Origin: Verrucomicrobiaceae bacterium UBA7681
GTDB lineage: Bacteria; Verrucomicrobiota; Verrucomicrobiia; Verrucomicrobiales; Verrucomicrobiaceae
Assembly (NCBI GenBank): GCA_002482965.1
Contig: DLGZ01000009.1
Location: forward strand, 95,446 to 159,445
Length of the DNA: 64,000 nucleotides
Direction of reading: 5' to 3'
The notes beneath the pieces were generated by a model. The model saw only the letters and a list, made by a program, of their open reading frames with translations. It was not told the DNA's origin and searched no databases. A program made the translations under genes and the position numbers. This document shows, piece by piece, positions 51,932 to 60,643 of the stretch (the first letter of the stretch is position 1; every line of letters begins with the position of its first letter).

Positions 51932-52984
51932 TCAGGAGATGCCGCGGGCGGCACGGCGGAATTCAGCCTCGTTGCCGATGGAGGCGATGGCTTCAGGTTC
52001 GGAAATGATGCCGCCTTGGTAGGCTGCGATGGTGGACTGCAGAAAGGTGCGCGTGTTCGGATCGCTGCCGCGGTTCATGTAATCAACGATGTCCGAAACG
52101 CTGCGTTTCGCGATCCAGTCGCGCACAGCTCCGCCGTTTTCCAAATTCTCTGCCAGCAGGACGAGCTTGCCATGAAGATTTCGGACGAGTTTTTGGCACA
52201 ATACTCCGACGAGTTGATGTGAAAGCAGGTGCAGACCTATGCCGACCTGCTCCGGTGGGAACATGTTTACAAAACGCTCCATCGTATCAGAGACGGTGGC
52301 GGAATGCATCGAGGCGAGCACGAGATGGCCGGTCTCGCAGGCTTGAAGAGCGGTGAGGGCTGTTTCGTGATCGCGAATTTCTCCCACGAAGATCACATCC
52401 GGTGCCTGCCGCATGGCGCTGCGCAGCCCGCGGGCGAAGGTCGGCGTATCGCGTCCCACCTCTCGCTGGGTGAACAGGCAGCGGTTGTTGGTGAAGATGT
52501 ACTCCACCGGATCCTCAATCGTGACCACATGGCGGGCAATGTTTTCATTCATCCACTGCAGCAGCGCGGCCAGCGTGGTCGATTTGCCCTGACCTGTGGA
52601 GCCAGTGACGAGGATCATGCCATTTTTTTTCTGCCCCCAGCGTTGCAGCAGCCAGTCCGGCGCGCCTAAGATGTTCAGGGCGGGAATATCCGTGCGGATG
52701 CGGCGCAGCACGGCCGCCATGCGGCCCAGCACCTTGTGAAGGTTGACACGGAAGCGCACGTGGTTCCGGGAGACCAGTCCAGAGTCACGGTCTGTGTCAT
52801 TGAGCGTATCCCCACCGCAGGCCTGCCAGAGCCCGGCCATCTGCGGCAGCAGCAGCGGGTCGTCGCCAAAAATCATGAGCTGTTCAGCGATCTTCATTCG
52901 CGGCACCTCGCCTTCCTGGAGGAAAATATCGCTCGCCTGGTGCTCTTCGGCGGCTTGGAGGATGTCGTCGAGGGTAATGGCCAT
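51932..52984 (-). CDS. PilT/PilU-like secretion ATPase (copy 2)
   Basis: This encodes 350 residues. SDIFLQEGEVPRMKIAEQLM near the start, Walker A LVTGSTGQGKSTTLAALLQW, aspartate box HVVTIEDPVEYIFTNNRCLF, Walker B DVIFVGEIRDHETALTALQA, His box GHLVLASMHSATVSDTMERF. All ATPase boxes are canonical here. A hexameric motor for type IV pili or related machines is the family role. It forms a two-gene unit with the following paralog, a pairing common for PilT and PilU. Confidence 0.9.
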   Translation of the reverse strand: MAITLDDILQAAEEHQASDIFLQEGEVPRMKIAEQLMIFGDDPLLLPQMAGLWQACGGDTLNDTDRDSGLVSRNHVRFRVNLHKVLGRMAAVLRRIRTDIPALNILGAPDWLLQRWGQKKNGMILVTGSTGQGKSTTLAALLQWMNENIARHVVTIEDPVEYIFTNNRCLFTQREVGRDTPTFARGLRSAMRQAPDVIFVGEIRDHETALTALQACETGHLVLASMHSATVSDTMERFVNMFPPEQVGIGLHLLSHQLVGVLCQKLVRNLHGKLVLLAENLENGGAVRDWIAKRSVSDIVDYMNRGSDPNTRTFLQSTIAAYQGGIISEPEAIASIGNEAEFRRAARGIS

Positions 52985-53042
52985 GGGTGGGTTGAATCTA
53001 GCGGACGCCGTTCAGGTGCTCAAGCCTGGTCTCAGGCTATTG

Positions 53043-54263
53043 TTACAAGGAATCTGACGGGATACCGTTTTCTTCCAGCAATTGCCCGCAGTACCACAGC
53101 ATGCGCGGCAAATGAAACGGCCCTTTCCACATGGTGCCCTTCAGATGGGACGAAGGCGTGCCATCACGATGCAGATAGCCGAACCACTCTCCATGCTCTG
53201 GGTCGGGAAAGTGCGCGAAGCTCCAGTCATGCACCTGCTGATGCCACTGTGCATATTTCGCATCTCCCGTGATGTGCCAGGCGAGTTGCGTGGCGATGAT
53301 GGCCTCGTTGTGAGGCCACCAGAATTTCATGTCGTGCCAGTATTCCTGCACTGGTTTGCCCTGCACATCGCGGAAATGGAAGATGCCGCCATGCTCCGTA
53401 TCCCAGCCGCGCTGCCACATGCAGTCGAGGATCTCCAGGCCGAGCTTGATATAGCTTTTCTCACCACGCCAGCGGCCTTCATGCAGGATGAACCACGCAC
53501 ACTCCAGTGCATGGCCTGGATTCAGCGTGCGCCCGTCGAAGTGGTCAATCAGCGACCCATCCGGTGAAACGACTTCCATCAAGGCACCGATGTCCGGTTT
53601 GAAGAAGAACTGCTGAATCTCTAAAATGAAACGGTCCACCCACTCCGAGCAGGTGTGGCCCGATATCTTCACATCCCCGAGGTTTGTGCGCAGCTCCTGC
53701 GCCGTGGCGATGCCGATCATCACTGCGCCGATGCCCATGATGGGCCGCGTGTTCGGCTCGATCTTCGGATGCATGAGACCCTTATCGAACGAGAATTTCA
53801 AATACGTGGCGAAGTCTCTCTTTGCGCGTTCGGCATAACTTTCATCTCCCGTCGCCTTCGCATAGGCTGCATGCGCAATGGCCGCAAAGGCCTCGCTGAA
53901 TACATAGCGCCGCATGCGCAGCGGTCTGCCTTCGCGTGTCACGGTGAAGAACATTTTGCCATCCGTCGCGTAACCGTGCTTCTCCAGAAACGCCAGGCAC
54001 GAGCCCGCCGCCTCGATCCAATCGCTGCGTTTCTCCACATGGTTGTACAGTGTCGAAAGAGTCCACGCGGCGCGTCCTTGGAACCAGATGCTCTTGTCAG
54101 TGTCCAGAATCGATCCATCCCGATCCAGCGAGGTGATGATGCCGTCATACTCACGATCCATGCCGTGCTTCATCCAGAACGGCATCACGTCGTGCAGCAG
54201 CGTGTCGCGGTAGAGCGTCTTCAGGCTCTGGCGATAAGTGGGATCAGCAAGCGTGCGGTTCAT
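53043..54263 (-). CDS. N-acylglucosamine 2-epimerase (AGE) family protein
   Basis: This encodes 406 residues. The start at 54263 overlaps the TrhO-RluA stop as ATGA; a further ATG at 54272 adds three residues. The (alpha/alpha)6 barrel shows AGE/CE marks: DVMPFWMKHGMDREYDGIIT, DTDKSIWFQGRAAWTLSTLY, FILEIQQFFFKPDIGALMEV, LNPGHALECAWFILHEGRWR and WPHNEAIIATQLAWHITGD. Members epimerise N-acylglucosamine, mannose or cellobiose. The 'RxxxE' and His catalytic layout is present, but substrate cannot be told apart by eye. Confidence 0.92.
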   Translation of the reverse strand: MNRTLADPTYRQSLKTLYRDTLLHDVMPFWMKHGMDREYDGIITSLDRDGSILDTDKSIWFQGRAAWTLSTLYNHVEKRSDWIEAAGSCLAFLEKHGYATDGKMFFTVTREGRPLRMRRYVFSEAFAAIAHAAYAKATGDESYAERAKRDFATYLKFSFDKGLMHPKIEPNTRPIMGIGAVMIGIATAQELRTNLGDVKISGHTCSEWVDRFILEIQQFFFKPDIGALMEVVSPDGSLIDHFDGRTLNPGHALECAWFILHEGRWRGEKSYIKLGLEILDCMWQRGWDTEHGGIFHFRDVQGKPVQEYWHDMKFWWPHNEAIIATQLAWHITGDAKYAQWHQQVHDWSFAHFPDPEHGEWFGYLHRDGTPSSHLKGTMWKGPFHLPRMLWYCGQLLEENGIPSDSL

Positions 54264-56053
54264 GCCGCCCATTCTGGCGGCTCCGTGGCAAACGTCACGC
54301 GTTCCTTCGTCAAAGGATGCGTGAACGTGATGCGCAGGGCATGCAGGCAGAGCGGTGGGTCGCCCACGGCCAGAGTCTGGGTCTCACCGACTTCGCCATC
54401 CGCCAGATAAGCGGCATCGCCAAGAATCGGGAAGCCGAGATGCCAGAGGTGGATGCGGATTTGATTCGTCCGCCCGGTGAGCGGACGCGCTTCCATGAGT
54501 GCGGTGCCATCGGCGTCACGCCGCACCACGCGGAACTCGGTTTTGGCCTCTTGTCCTTTGGCATCGACATTACGCCCCCCCAGTTTGCCAGCTTCGCCGC
54601 TGATGGGTGCATCGCAGACGAAGGCATTCTGCGGCGGATGCCCCTTCACGCGGGCGAGATAGAGTTTTTCGACTTCGCCACGCTCAAACTGCGGCTGCAC
54701 AAAGCTGGCGAAGTGCCGCGTCTTGCACAGCACGGTCACGCCAGTCGTGTTGGCATCCAATCGATGGACGCTACGAGGTTTCAGCGGATGCCAGACGGTG
54801 TTGAGGATGAACTGCAGCGTGTTGCGGTTGAACCTGCCGCCCACATGCACTGGCAGCGGCGCGGGTTTATTGAGCACGATGATCGCCTCATCTTCAAACA
54901 GCACGCGGATGTCCGCATTCACATCCGGCTCACGCTGCGCAGGCTTTAGGTGCAGGTAGCGCTCTCCGGCGCGCACGATTTGATGTGCCGGCACGATCGC
55001 GCGATCATCCGTCACGATGCGCCCCTCTTCAAACACCGCGAGCCACTGCTCGCGCGGGATGTGAGGCATCACATGGCAGAGGCAGTCCAAGATCGTGCCG
55101 TGATCACAGGCTTCGGGCACATTCAGCGGTCGCGTTTGATCATAGGGCACGCTGCCCGGCAGAGGTGACACGGCTAGGCGGAGCGCTGAATGACGCAGTT
55201 CCAAATTCTCGCGCTGCTGGTCTTCGGTCGTCTTGAAACAGTACGGGCAGGACACATGCTCCACGTAGCGTGGATCGGCCTGCTCTTCGGCTGTGAGAGG
55301 TGTCTGGCAGGCGAAACACTGCGAAGAGGCAGTCTCATGCAGGCCGGGATCGACCCCCACGCGTTGATCGAAGACAAAGCACTCGCCTTCGTAGTGCGCG
55401 CTGCCGCATTCCTCGAAGTACTTCAAAATGCCGCCCTCAAGCTGCCACACATGCTCAAAGCCCTCGCGCTCCATGAAGGGTGCCGCTTTTTCGCAGCGGA
55501 TGCCGCCGGTGCAGAAAGACACGATCTGCGCCTGTTTCATCTCCGGTGGCAGGCGGCGCACCGCCTCGGGGAATTCGCGGAAGGAATCGACACCCGCCAC
55601 GACAGCGCCTTTGAACGTGCCAAGCTTCACCTCGTAATCGTTGCGTGTGTCATACAGAATCACAGGGCGGCCTTCGTCCAGCCACTGCTTCAGGACCTTC
55701 GGTTCCAGGCGCGGCGAGGTGTACTTCGCCGGCTCGATGCCCTCGACTCCAAAGGCGATGATCTCCTGCTTGATGCGCACCAGCATGCGGCGGAACGGCT
55801 GCTCCGCGCTCTCGCTGTATTTCGGCTTCAGTCCTGCCAGCCCAGGAATGCCGCGCAGCTCTTCAACGAGAGCATCCACATTCTCCCGAACCCCGGCCAC
55901 GAACATGTTGATGCCTTCCGTGCTCAGCAAAATCGTGCCCTTCAGCCCCCAGCCTTTGCAGTGCTCCAGGAGCTGTGCGCGCAGGTCCTTCAATTCGGAA
56001 AGTTCGGCGAATTGATAGCAGGAGATGTTGGTGATCGTGGCGGCGGCTGGCAT
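54260..56053 (-). CDS. TrhO-RluA fusion (tRNA U34 hydroxylase + pseudouridine synthase)
   Basis: From ATG 56053 this encodes 597 residues. Residues ~1-270 match TrhO (YceA/UPF0176): ferredoxin-like domain WGLKGTILLSTEGINMFVAG, rhodanese domain VILYDTRNDYEVKLGTFKGA and catalytic Cys181 in SFCTGGIRCEKA, then CxxC pairs (SQCFAC, SCPYCF). Residues ~290-597 match RluA: PLPVHVGGRFNRNTLQFILN, HRLDANTTGVTVLCKT with the catalytic Asp, LTGRTNQIRIHLWHLGFPIL. TrhO makes 5-hydroxyuridine in tRNA; RluA makes pseudouridine. Both halves appear intact. The next gene downstream overlaps by ATGA. Confidence 0.92.
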   Translation of the reverse strand: MPAAATITNISCYQFAELSELKDLRAQLLEHCKGWGLKGTILLSTEGINMFVAGVRENVDALVEELRGIPGLAGLKPKYSESAEQPFRRMLVRIKQEIIAFGVEGIEPAKYTSPRLEPKVLKQWLDEGRPVILYDTRNDYEVKLGTFKGAVVAGVDSFREFPEAVRRLPPEMKQAQIVSFCTGGIRCEKAAPFMEREGFEHVWQLEGGILKYFEECGSAHYEGECFVFDQRVGVDPGLHETASSQCFACQTPLTAEEQADPRYVEHVSCPYCFKTTEDQQRENLELRHSALRLAVSPLPGSVPYDQTRPLNVPEACDHGTILDCLCHVMPHIPREQWLAVFEEGRIVTDDRAIVPAHQIVRAGERYLHLKPAQREPDVNADIRVLFEDEAIIVLNKPAPLPVHVGGRFNRNTLQFILNTVWHPLKPRSVHRLDANTTGVTVLCKTRHFASFVQPQFERGEVEKLYLARVKGHPPQNAFVCDAPISGEAGKLGGRNVDAKGQEAKTEFRVVRRDADGTALMEARPLTGRTNQIRIHLWHLGFPILGDAAYLADGEVGETQTLAVGDPPLCLHALRITFTHPLTKERVTFATEPPEWAA

Positions 56054-56183
56054 GGACGGGTGAAAAAGCACATGAACAGGCGGACGGCGAGTGCAAACAG
56101 CACTTCCAGCGCAGGAATGGAACAGTGCAGCGCAATCGAGATCATGCTTGCCATTTCAGCCCGTTCCCGCTCCATTCCTCCGC

Positions 56184-57359
56184 ATGAAACTCGCCCTTCT
56201 TCTCCTCGCTGCCGCCACTACTCTTCAAGCCGCCGACTGGCCGATCTGGCGCGGGCCCAATCATGACGGCATTTCGAGTGAGAAGCTGACCGGATCGGCG
56301 GTCAAAAAAGTCTGGGAAGCGCAGATTGGCATCGGCTTTGCCTCCTTTACGGTGGCCGATGGCCGCGTGTACACCACGGGACATGCGGATGGCAAGGACA
56401 CGGTCTTCTGCTTCGACGCCACGAGCGGCAAGCTGGTGTGGAAGCACGCCTACGCCGCCGATTTGGGTGACAAGTACTACGAAGGCGGCACCTCGGCCAC
56501 GCCGACGATTGAAGACGGCAAAGCCTATCATTTGAGCCGCTGGGGCGATCTGATGTGTTTTGAGGCAGCCACCGGCAAGATCGTCTGGCAGAAAAACATC
56601 CAGAAGGAAACTGAGGCCGATATTCCGGACTGGGGTTTTGCGGGGTCACCTCTGGTCGCGGGCAAGCTTCTCATCGTGAACGTTGGCAAAGCCGGCACTG
56701 CGGTTGAGAAGGCCACTGGGAAGACTGTGTGGACCAGCGACAAGGCCAACTCCGGCTACTGCACACCATATCCGATCACGCTGAATGGCAAGGCGCAGGT
56801 CGTGCTGAGTTCGGGCCGCGCCTACAAAGGCGTCGAACCCAGCAACGGCAGCGTTTTGTGGGAGTACACCTGGTCCACCAGCTACGGCGTGAACGCGGCG
56901 GATCCGATCCTCAGCGGCACAAAGCTCTTCATCTCCTCCGGCTATAACAAAGGCTGCGCCCTGCTTGATCTCTCTTCCGCCGAACCCAAGGAGATCTGGC
57001 GCAGCCGCGTGATGAAAAACCAGTTTAACTCCAGCGTGCTGATCGACGGCCATCTCTATGGCAGCGATGGCGATGCAGACAAATCCGCCAGCCTGAAGTG
57101 CATCGACTTCGCCACCGGCACCGAAAAATGGAGCGCTGCCGATGTCGGTTTCTGCTCGCTGATGGCTGCCGATGGCAAGCTCATCATCATGACGGCCAAG
57201 GGCGAACTCATCATCGCCAAAGCCAGCGCGGCCAAATTTGAGCCCCTCTCCCGCACCCCGGTGCTCACCGGACGCTGCTGGAGTGCTCCCGTGCTTGCCA
57301 ACGGCCATATCTACGTGCGGAATGCCGCCGGCGACATGGTCTGCTTGGCTGTGCAGTAG
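56184..57359 (+). CDS. PQQ-type beta-propeller secreted protein
   Basis: The ATG at 56184 gives 391 residues and a signal peptide (LALLLLAAATTLQAADWP). PQQ-like WD propeller blades repeat about every 45 residues: FCFDATSGKLVWKH, MCFEAATGKIVWQK, AVEKATGKTVWTS, GVEPSNGSVLWEY, KCIDFATGTEKWS. The start DWPIWRGPNHDGISS is the common opening of outer-membrane assembly/PQQ-binding-like proteins of Planctomycetes and Verrucomicrobia. No metal-quinone site is evident, so a binding or scaffold role is more likely than a dehydrogenase. Confidence 0.9.
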   Translation: MKLALLLLAAATTLQAADWPIWRGPNHDGISSEKLTGSAVKKVWEAQIGIGFASFTVADGRVYTTGHADGKDTVFCFDATSGKLVWKHAYAADLGDKYYEGGTSATPTIEDGKAYHLSRWGDLMCFEAATGKIVWQKNIQKETEADIPDWGFAGSPLVAGKLLIVNVGKAGTAVEKATGKTVWTSDKANSGYCTPYPITLNGKAQVVLSSGRAYKGVEPSNGSVLWEYTWSTSYGVNAADPILSGTKLFISSGYNKGCALLDLSSAEPKEIWRSRVMKNQFNSSVLIDGHLYGSDGDADKSASLKCIDFATGTEKWSAADVGFCSLMAADGKLIIMTAKGELIIAKASAAKFEPLSRTPVLTGRCWSAPVLANGHIYVRNAAGDMVCLAVQ

Positions 57360-57451
57360 TCTCCCGTGGTGCCGGTTCATGCATTTTCTCAATACAAGCT
57401 CACAGAAGGTCGATTGGTCAGACTGAGCCGACAGTTGGAAGCTCCCTTCGC

Positions 57452-58120
57452 ATGAACACCCGCACCCAATCCTCGAAGGCCATTCCGCTCTGGCTCAAGC
57501 TCGCCTACACCGCCTTCATGGCGGTTTTGATTCCTGTTTACTGGTACCACTACGGCCCGACGAACTTCCTCTACTTCTGCGACATCGCCCTGCTGCTCAC
57601 GCTGGCGGGCGTGTGGTTGGAAAGCCCGCTGCTCATCTCGCTGTCCGCCGTGGGAATCCTGATGCCGCAGGCGCTATGGTGCGTGGATTATGCCGTGCAG
57701 CTCTGCGGATTCAAAATGACAGGCATGACCGCCTACATGTTTGATGGTACCAAGCCGCTGTTCCTGCGTGGCTTGTCGCTCTTCCACGGGTGGCTGCCGT
57801 TCCTCCTGGCCTTCCTCGTATTCAGGCTGGGCTATGACAAACGTGCGCTCAAAGGCTGGACGGCCCTGGCCTCGGGCTTGTGCCTCGTGGCGTACTTTTG
57901 GCTGCCGAAGGCCGGTGAAACGCTGGCTGATCCAAATCTGCCGCGCAATGTGAACTACGTGTTCGGCATGGACGATGCCCAGCCGCAAACCTGGATGAGC
58001 CCAGAACTTTATCTCGTCACATGGCTTGCGCTGCTCATCTTCGTGGTCTTTGTGCCGACGCACTTTGTGCTGAAGAAAATCTGCCCCACGCCCGAACAAG
58101 CCGCCGCCAAACGCGCATGA
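57452..58120 (+). CDS. Membrane protein of unknown function
   Basis: This encodes 222 residues with five to six membrane segments (LKLAYTAFMAVLIPVYWYHY, FCDIALLLTLAGVWLESPLL, WLPFLLAFLVFRLGY, TWLALLIFVVFVPTHFVLK). The NFLYFCDIALLLTLAGVWLE stretch resembles the FCDIATLAAGIALW segment of the YwaF-like protein at 42.8 kb, a weak hint of relation. Its stop overlaps the MFS start as ATGA. Function unknown. Confidence 0.78.
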   Translation: MNTRTQSSKAIPLWLKLAYTAFMAVLIPVYWYHYGPTNFLYFCDIALLLTLAGVWLESPLLISLSAVGILMPQALWCVDYAVQLCGFKMTGMTAYMFDGTKPLFLRGLSLFHGWLPFLLAFLVFRLGYDKRALKGWTALASGLCLVAYFWLPKAGETLADPNLPRNVNYVFGMDDAQPQTWMSPELYLVTWLALLIFVVFVPTHFVLKKICPTPEQAAAKRA

Positions 58121-59394
58121 ACGATTCTTCCTCCCCAACACCTGAATCCAACTGGCAGCGCGGCTTCTGGAGCCTGATGGGCACGCAGTTTCAGGGGGCG
58201 TTCTCCGACAACGTGCTCAAATGGCTGGTCATCTATCTGGTGATCGCGCAGCAGCTGCCGAAAGAGCAGCTCGACGCACTGGTGTCAGATTCGGGGATGT
58301 ACTTTGCCATTCCATTCCTTCTGCTGTCGATGTTCGGAGGTTGGATGGCGGACCGCTTCAGCAAACGGCATGTGATGATCGGCGTGAAGACGATGGAGAT
58401 CGGCATCATGATTTTCGCCACCTATGCGCTGGCCTCCGGCAGGATGGCTTTGCAACTCATCAGCATTTGCCTCATGGGCGTGCACAGCGCGTTCTTTGCG
58501 GCATCAAAGTATGGCTCGCTGCCAGAAGTGGTGCCCGCTGCCAAGCTCTCTTGGGCCAATGGCGTGATCGAGATGCTCACCTTTCTCGCGGCGATTTTCG
58601 GCACCCTGGCCGCCGCATGGCTGGCGGAAAGCTTTGCTGGCAAGCCGGGATGGGCAGGCGGCATTCTGCTGGTGCTGGCAATGATCGGCTGGTTCATGAG
58701 CCTCGGCATCACGCGTGTGCCTGCTGCGAGTCCTGATAAGCCGCTGCGTCTCAACTTCCTTGGCGACTTGTGGCGTGAGTTTAAATGGATGCGTACGGAC
58801 CGCGATCTGTGGCGGGCAAATCTCGGCAACACGGGTTTCTTTTTCATCGCCGTGCTCATTCAGATGAACCTGGTGCTCTATGCGGAGCAGGTGCTGCACA
58901 TCAAGCCGATGGAAAACAGCGCCTTGCAAGTCGCACTCGCCATCGGCATGGCGGCGGGCAGTTTGCTCGCTGGTAAATTGAGCGGAGATCATGTGGAGTA
59001 CGGCCTCATCCCGCTCGGGGCTTTCCTCATGGCTGCGATGGGCTTCGCGCTCGGGTTGGCTGACATCTCAAAATCGGCATTCACCGTCTGCCTCACCCTG
59101 CTGGGCATCGGCGGTGGCATGTTCATCGTGCCGCTGGCGGCGGTGCTGCAGCATCGGCCGCCGGCAGATCGCAAAGGCTCGGTGCAGGGGGCGGCCTCAT
59201 GGCTGTCATGGGTGGGCATCAGCGCTGCCGCTTTGCTGCAAAAGGAGCTGAACACCCGTCTGGGCTGGACACCTGGAGACATCTTCTGGTTCTGCGGAGC
59301 CAGTGCGGTGGTCGGCGGCATCTATGTGACGATGTCACGTCCGCAGGCTTTTCCAGCATTGCTCAAACGCTGGTCTCACGGCAACCATGGCTGA
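58117..59394 (+). CDS. MFS transporter (LplT-like)
   Basis: The ATG at 58117 gives 425 residues with 12 membrane segments. FWSLMGTQFQGAFSDNVLKW at the start, SMFGGWMADRFSKRHVMI in loop 2-3, HSAFFAASKYGSLPEVVP and GVIEMLTFLAAIFGTLAAAW resemble lysophospholipid transporter LplT and the AAS-associated MFS group. Its 3' end overlaps the first glycosyltransferase by 8 bases, so it is probably part of that transcript and may move a lipid or sugar-lipid substrate; that link is inferred from position. Confidence 0.88.
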   Translation: MNDSSSPTPESNWQRGFWSLMGTQFQGAFSDNVLKWLVIYLVIAQQLPKEQLDALVSDSGMYFAIPFLLLSMFGGWMADRFSKRHVMIGVKTMEIGIMIFATYALASGRMALQLISICLMGVHSAFFAASKYGSLPEVVPAAKLSWANGVIEMLTFLAAIFGTLAAAWLAESFAGKPGWAGGILLVLAMIGWFMSLGITRVPAASPDKPLRLNFLGDLWREFKWMRTDRDLWRANLGNTGFFFIAVLIQMNLVLYAEQVLHIKPMENSALQVALAIGMAAGSLLAGKLSGDHVEYGLIPLGAFLMAAMGFALGLADISKSAFTVCLTLLGIGGGMFIVPLAAVLQHRPPADRKGSVQGAASWLSWVGISAAALLQKELNTRLGWTPGDIFWFCGASAVVGGIYVTMSRPQAFPALLKRWSHGNHG

Positions 59395-60643
59395 GATCCT
59401 TCTGCTTCCATTCGGCAGCGCCGGAGATGTGTTTCCCTTCATCTGGCTGGGTCGTCAGCTCATGGCACGCGGGCATCGAGTGAGGATGATCACGGCATGT
59501 CTGTTTGAAGATCAGGTGCGCAAAGCTGGCGTCGAGTTCATTCCCTTGGGCAGCAAAGATGAATTTGAGGCAATGATCCGCGACCCACGCATCTGGAAGT
59601 CCGGCATTGGCACCAAGGTCGTGTTTGAGTTCGCCGCCAAATCTGTGGAGCCTTATCTCGCGGCCATCGAAAGCTGTGAAAAAGTCGATTTGATGCTGGC
59701 TCCCGTCACCGCATTCGCCGGGCGACTTGCCCGTGAAAAACAGGGTATCCCGCTGATCACCGTGCATCTGCAGCCGGCTGTTTTTCTGAGTCTGCATGAG
59801 ACACCGCTGCTGCATCCGGCCATGCGCCTTTTCAACAAGCTGCCGGTGTGGTTCAAAAAGCTGATCTTCTCACTGCCGAATCCTGTTGATCTCTTTGCGC
59901 TGCCCAAAGTGCGCCGCATCTGTGAAGCGAATGGCGTCAAACCACCGCGTAGCCTGTGGCGTGAGTGGTGGGATTCTCCGGATGGCGTGCTTGCCTTGTT
60001 TCCCGCGTGGTTTGCGCAGCCGCAGCCCGACTGGCCTGCAAATCTGCTGCAATGGACTTTCCCGCTCGAAGATCTCGCGACTGAGCAGGCGCTCCAGCCA
60101 GAGTTGCAGGCGTTTCTCGCGAGTGGCGAGCGCCCGGTCGTCTTCACCCCCGGCAGTGCGAATGTGCAGGCTGCGCGTTTCTTTGAAGTGGCTGCGGAAG
60201 CTGTGAAGCGGCTCGGCTGTCGTGCGGTCTTTGTCACGCGGGAGCCGAAACAGGTGCCGCCGAATTTGCCAGCGAGCATTCTCACTGTCGATTATGCTCC
60301 ATTCAGTACGCTGCTGCAGCATGCGGCAGTGTTTGTGCATCACGGCGGCATTGGCACCCTGTCACAAGGCTTTGCCGCCGGTGTGCCCCAGCTCATCATG
60401 GCGATGGCTCACGATCAGCCCGACAACGCGGATCGTCTGGAACGCCTCGGTGCTGGCATTGGTCTCAGCGTGCGGCAGTTCACACCCGAACGTGTGGTCG
60501 GCAGTTTGAAACGGTTGCGTGAGGAGGTTGTGTTTCGACAGACTTCGCTGGCGTGTGGGGCAAAGATGCGGCAGGACAGAGATCCGGCGGCATTGCTGTC
60601 CTGGATTGAAAACCGAATTTCACCTCCTCTGATTCCTGCATGA
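59387..60643 (+). CDS. GT1-type (UGT-like) glycosyltransferase 1 of 4
   Basis: This encodes 418 residues, GT-B fold. N-terminal LLPFGSAGDVFPFIWLGRQL and C-terminal donor-binding region AVFVHHGGIGTLSQGFAAGV with PQLIMAMAHDQPDNADRLER match the UGT/MGT group. The linker block WWDSPDGVLALFPAWFAQPQ and LLQWTFPLEDLA is shared with the next three genes. It transfers a nucleotide-sugar donor to an unknown acceptor, possibly a lipid or polyketide-like compound. It overlaps the upstream MFS gene and the next gene (ATGA). Confidence 0.92.
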   Translation: MAEILLLPFGSAGDVFPFIWLGRQLMARGHRVRMITACLFEDQVRKAGVEFIPLGSKDEFEAMIRDPRIWKSGIGTKVVFEFAAKSVEPYLAAIESCEKVDLMLAPVTAFAGRLAREKQGIPLITVHLQPAVFLSLHETPLLHPAMRLFNKLPVWFKKLIFSLPNPVDLFALPKVRRICEANGVKPPRSLWREWWDSPDGVLALFPAWFAQPQPDWPANLLQWTFPLEDLATEQALQPELQAFLASGERPVVFTPGSANVQAARFFEVAAEAVKRLGCRAVFVTREPKQVPPNLPASILTVDYAPFSTLLQHAAVFVHHGGIGTLSQGFAAGVPQLIMAMAHDQPDNADRLERLGAGIGLSVRQFTPERVVGSLKRLREEVVFRQTSLACGAKMRQDRDPAALLSWIENRISPPLIPA

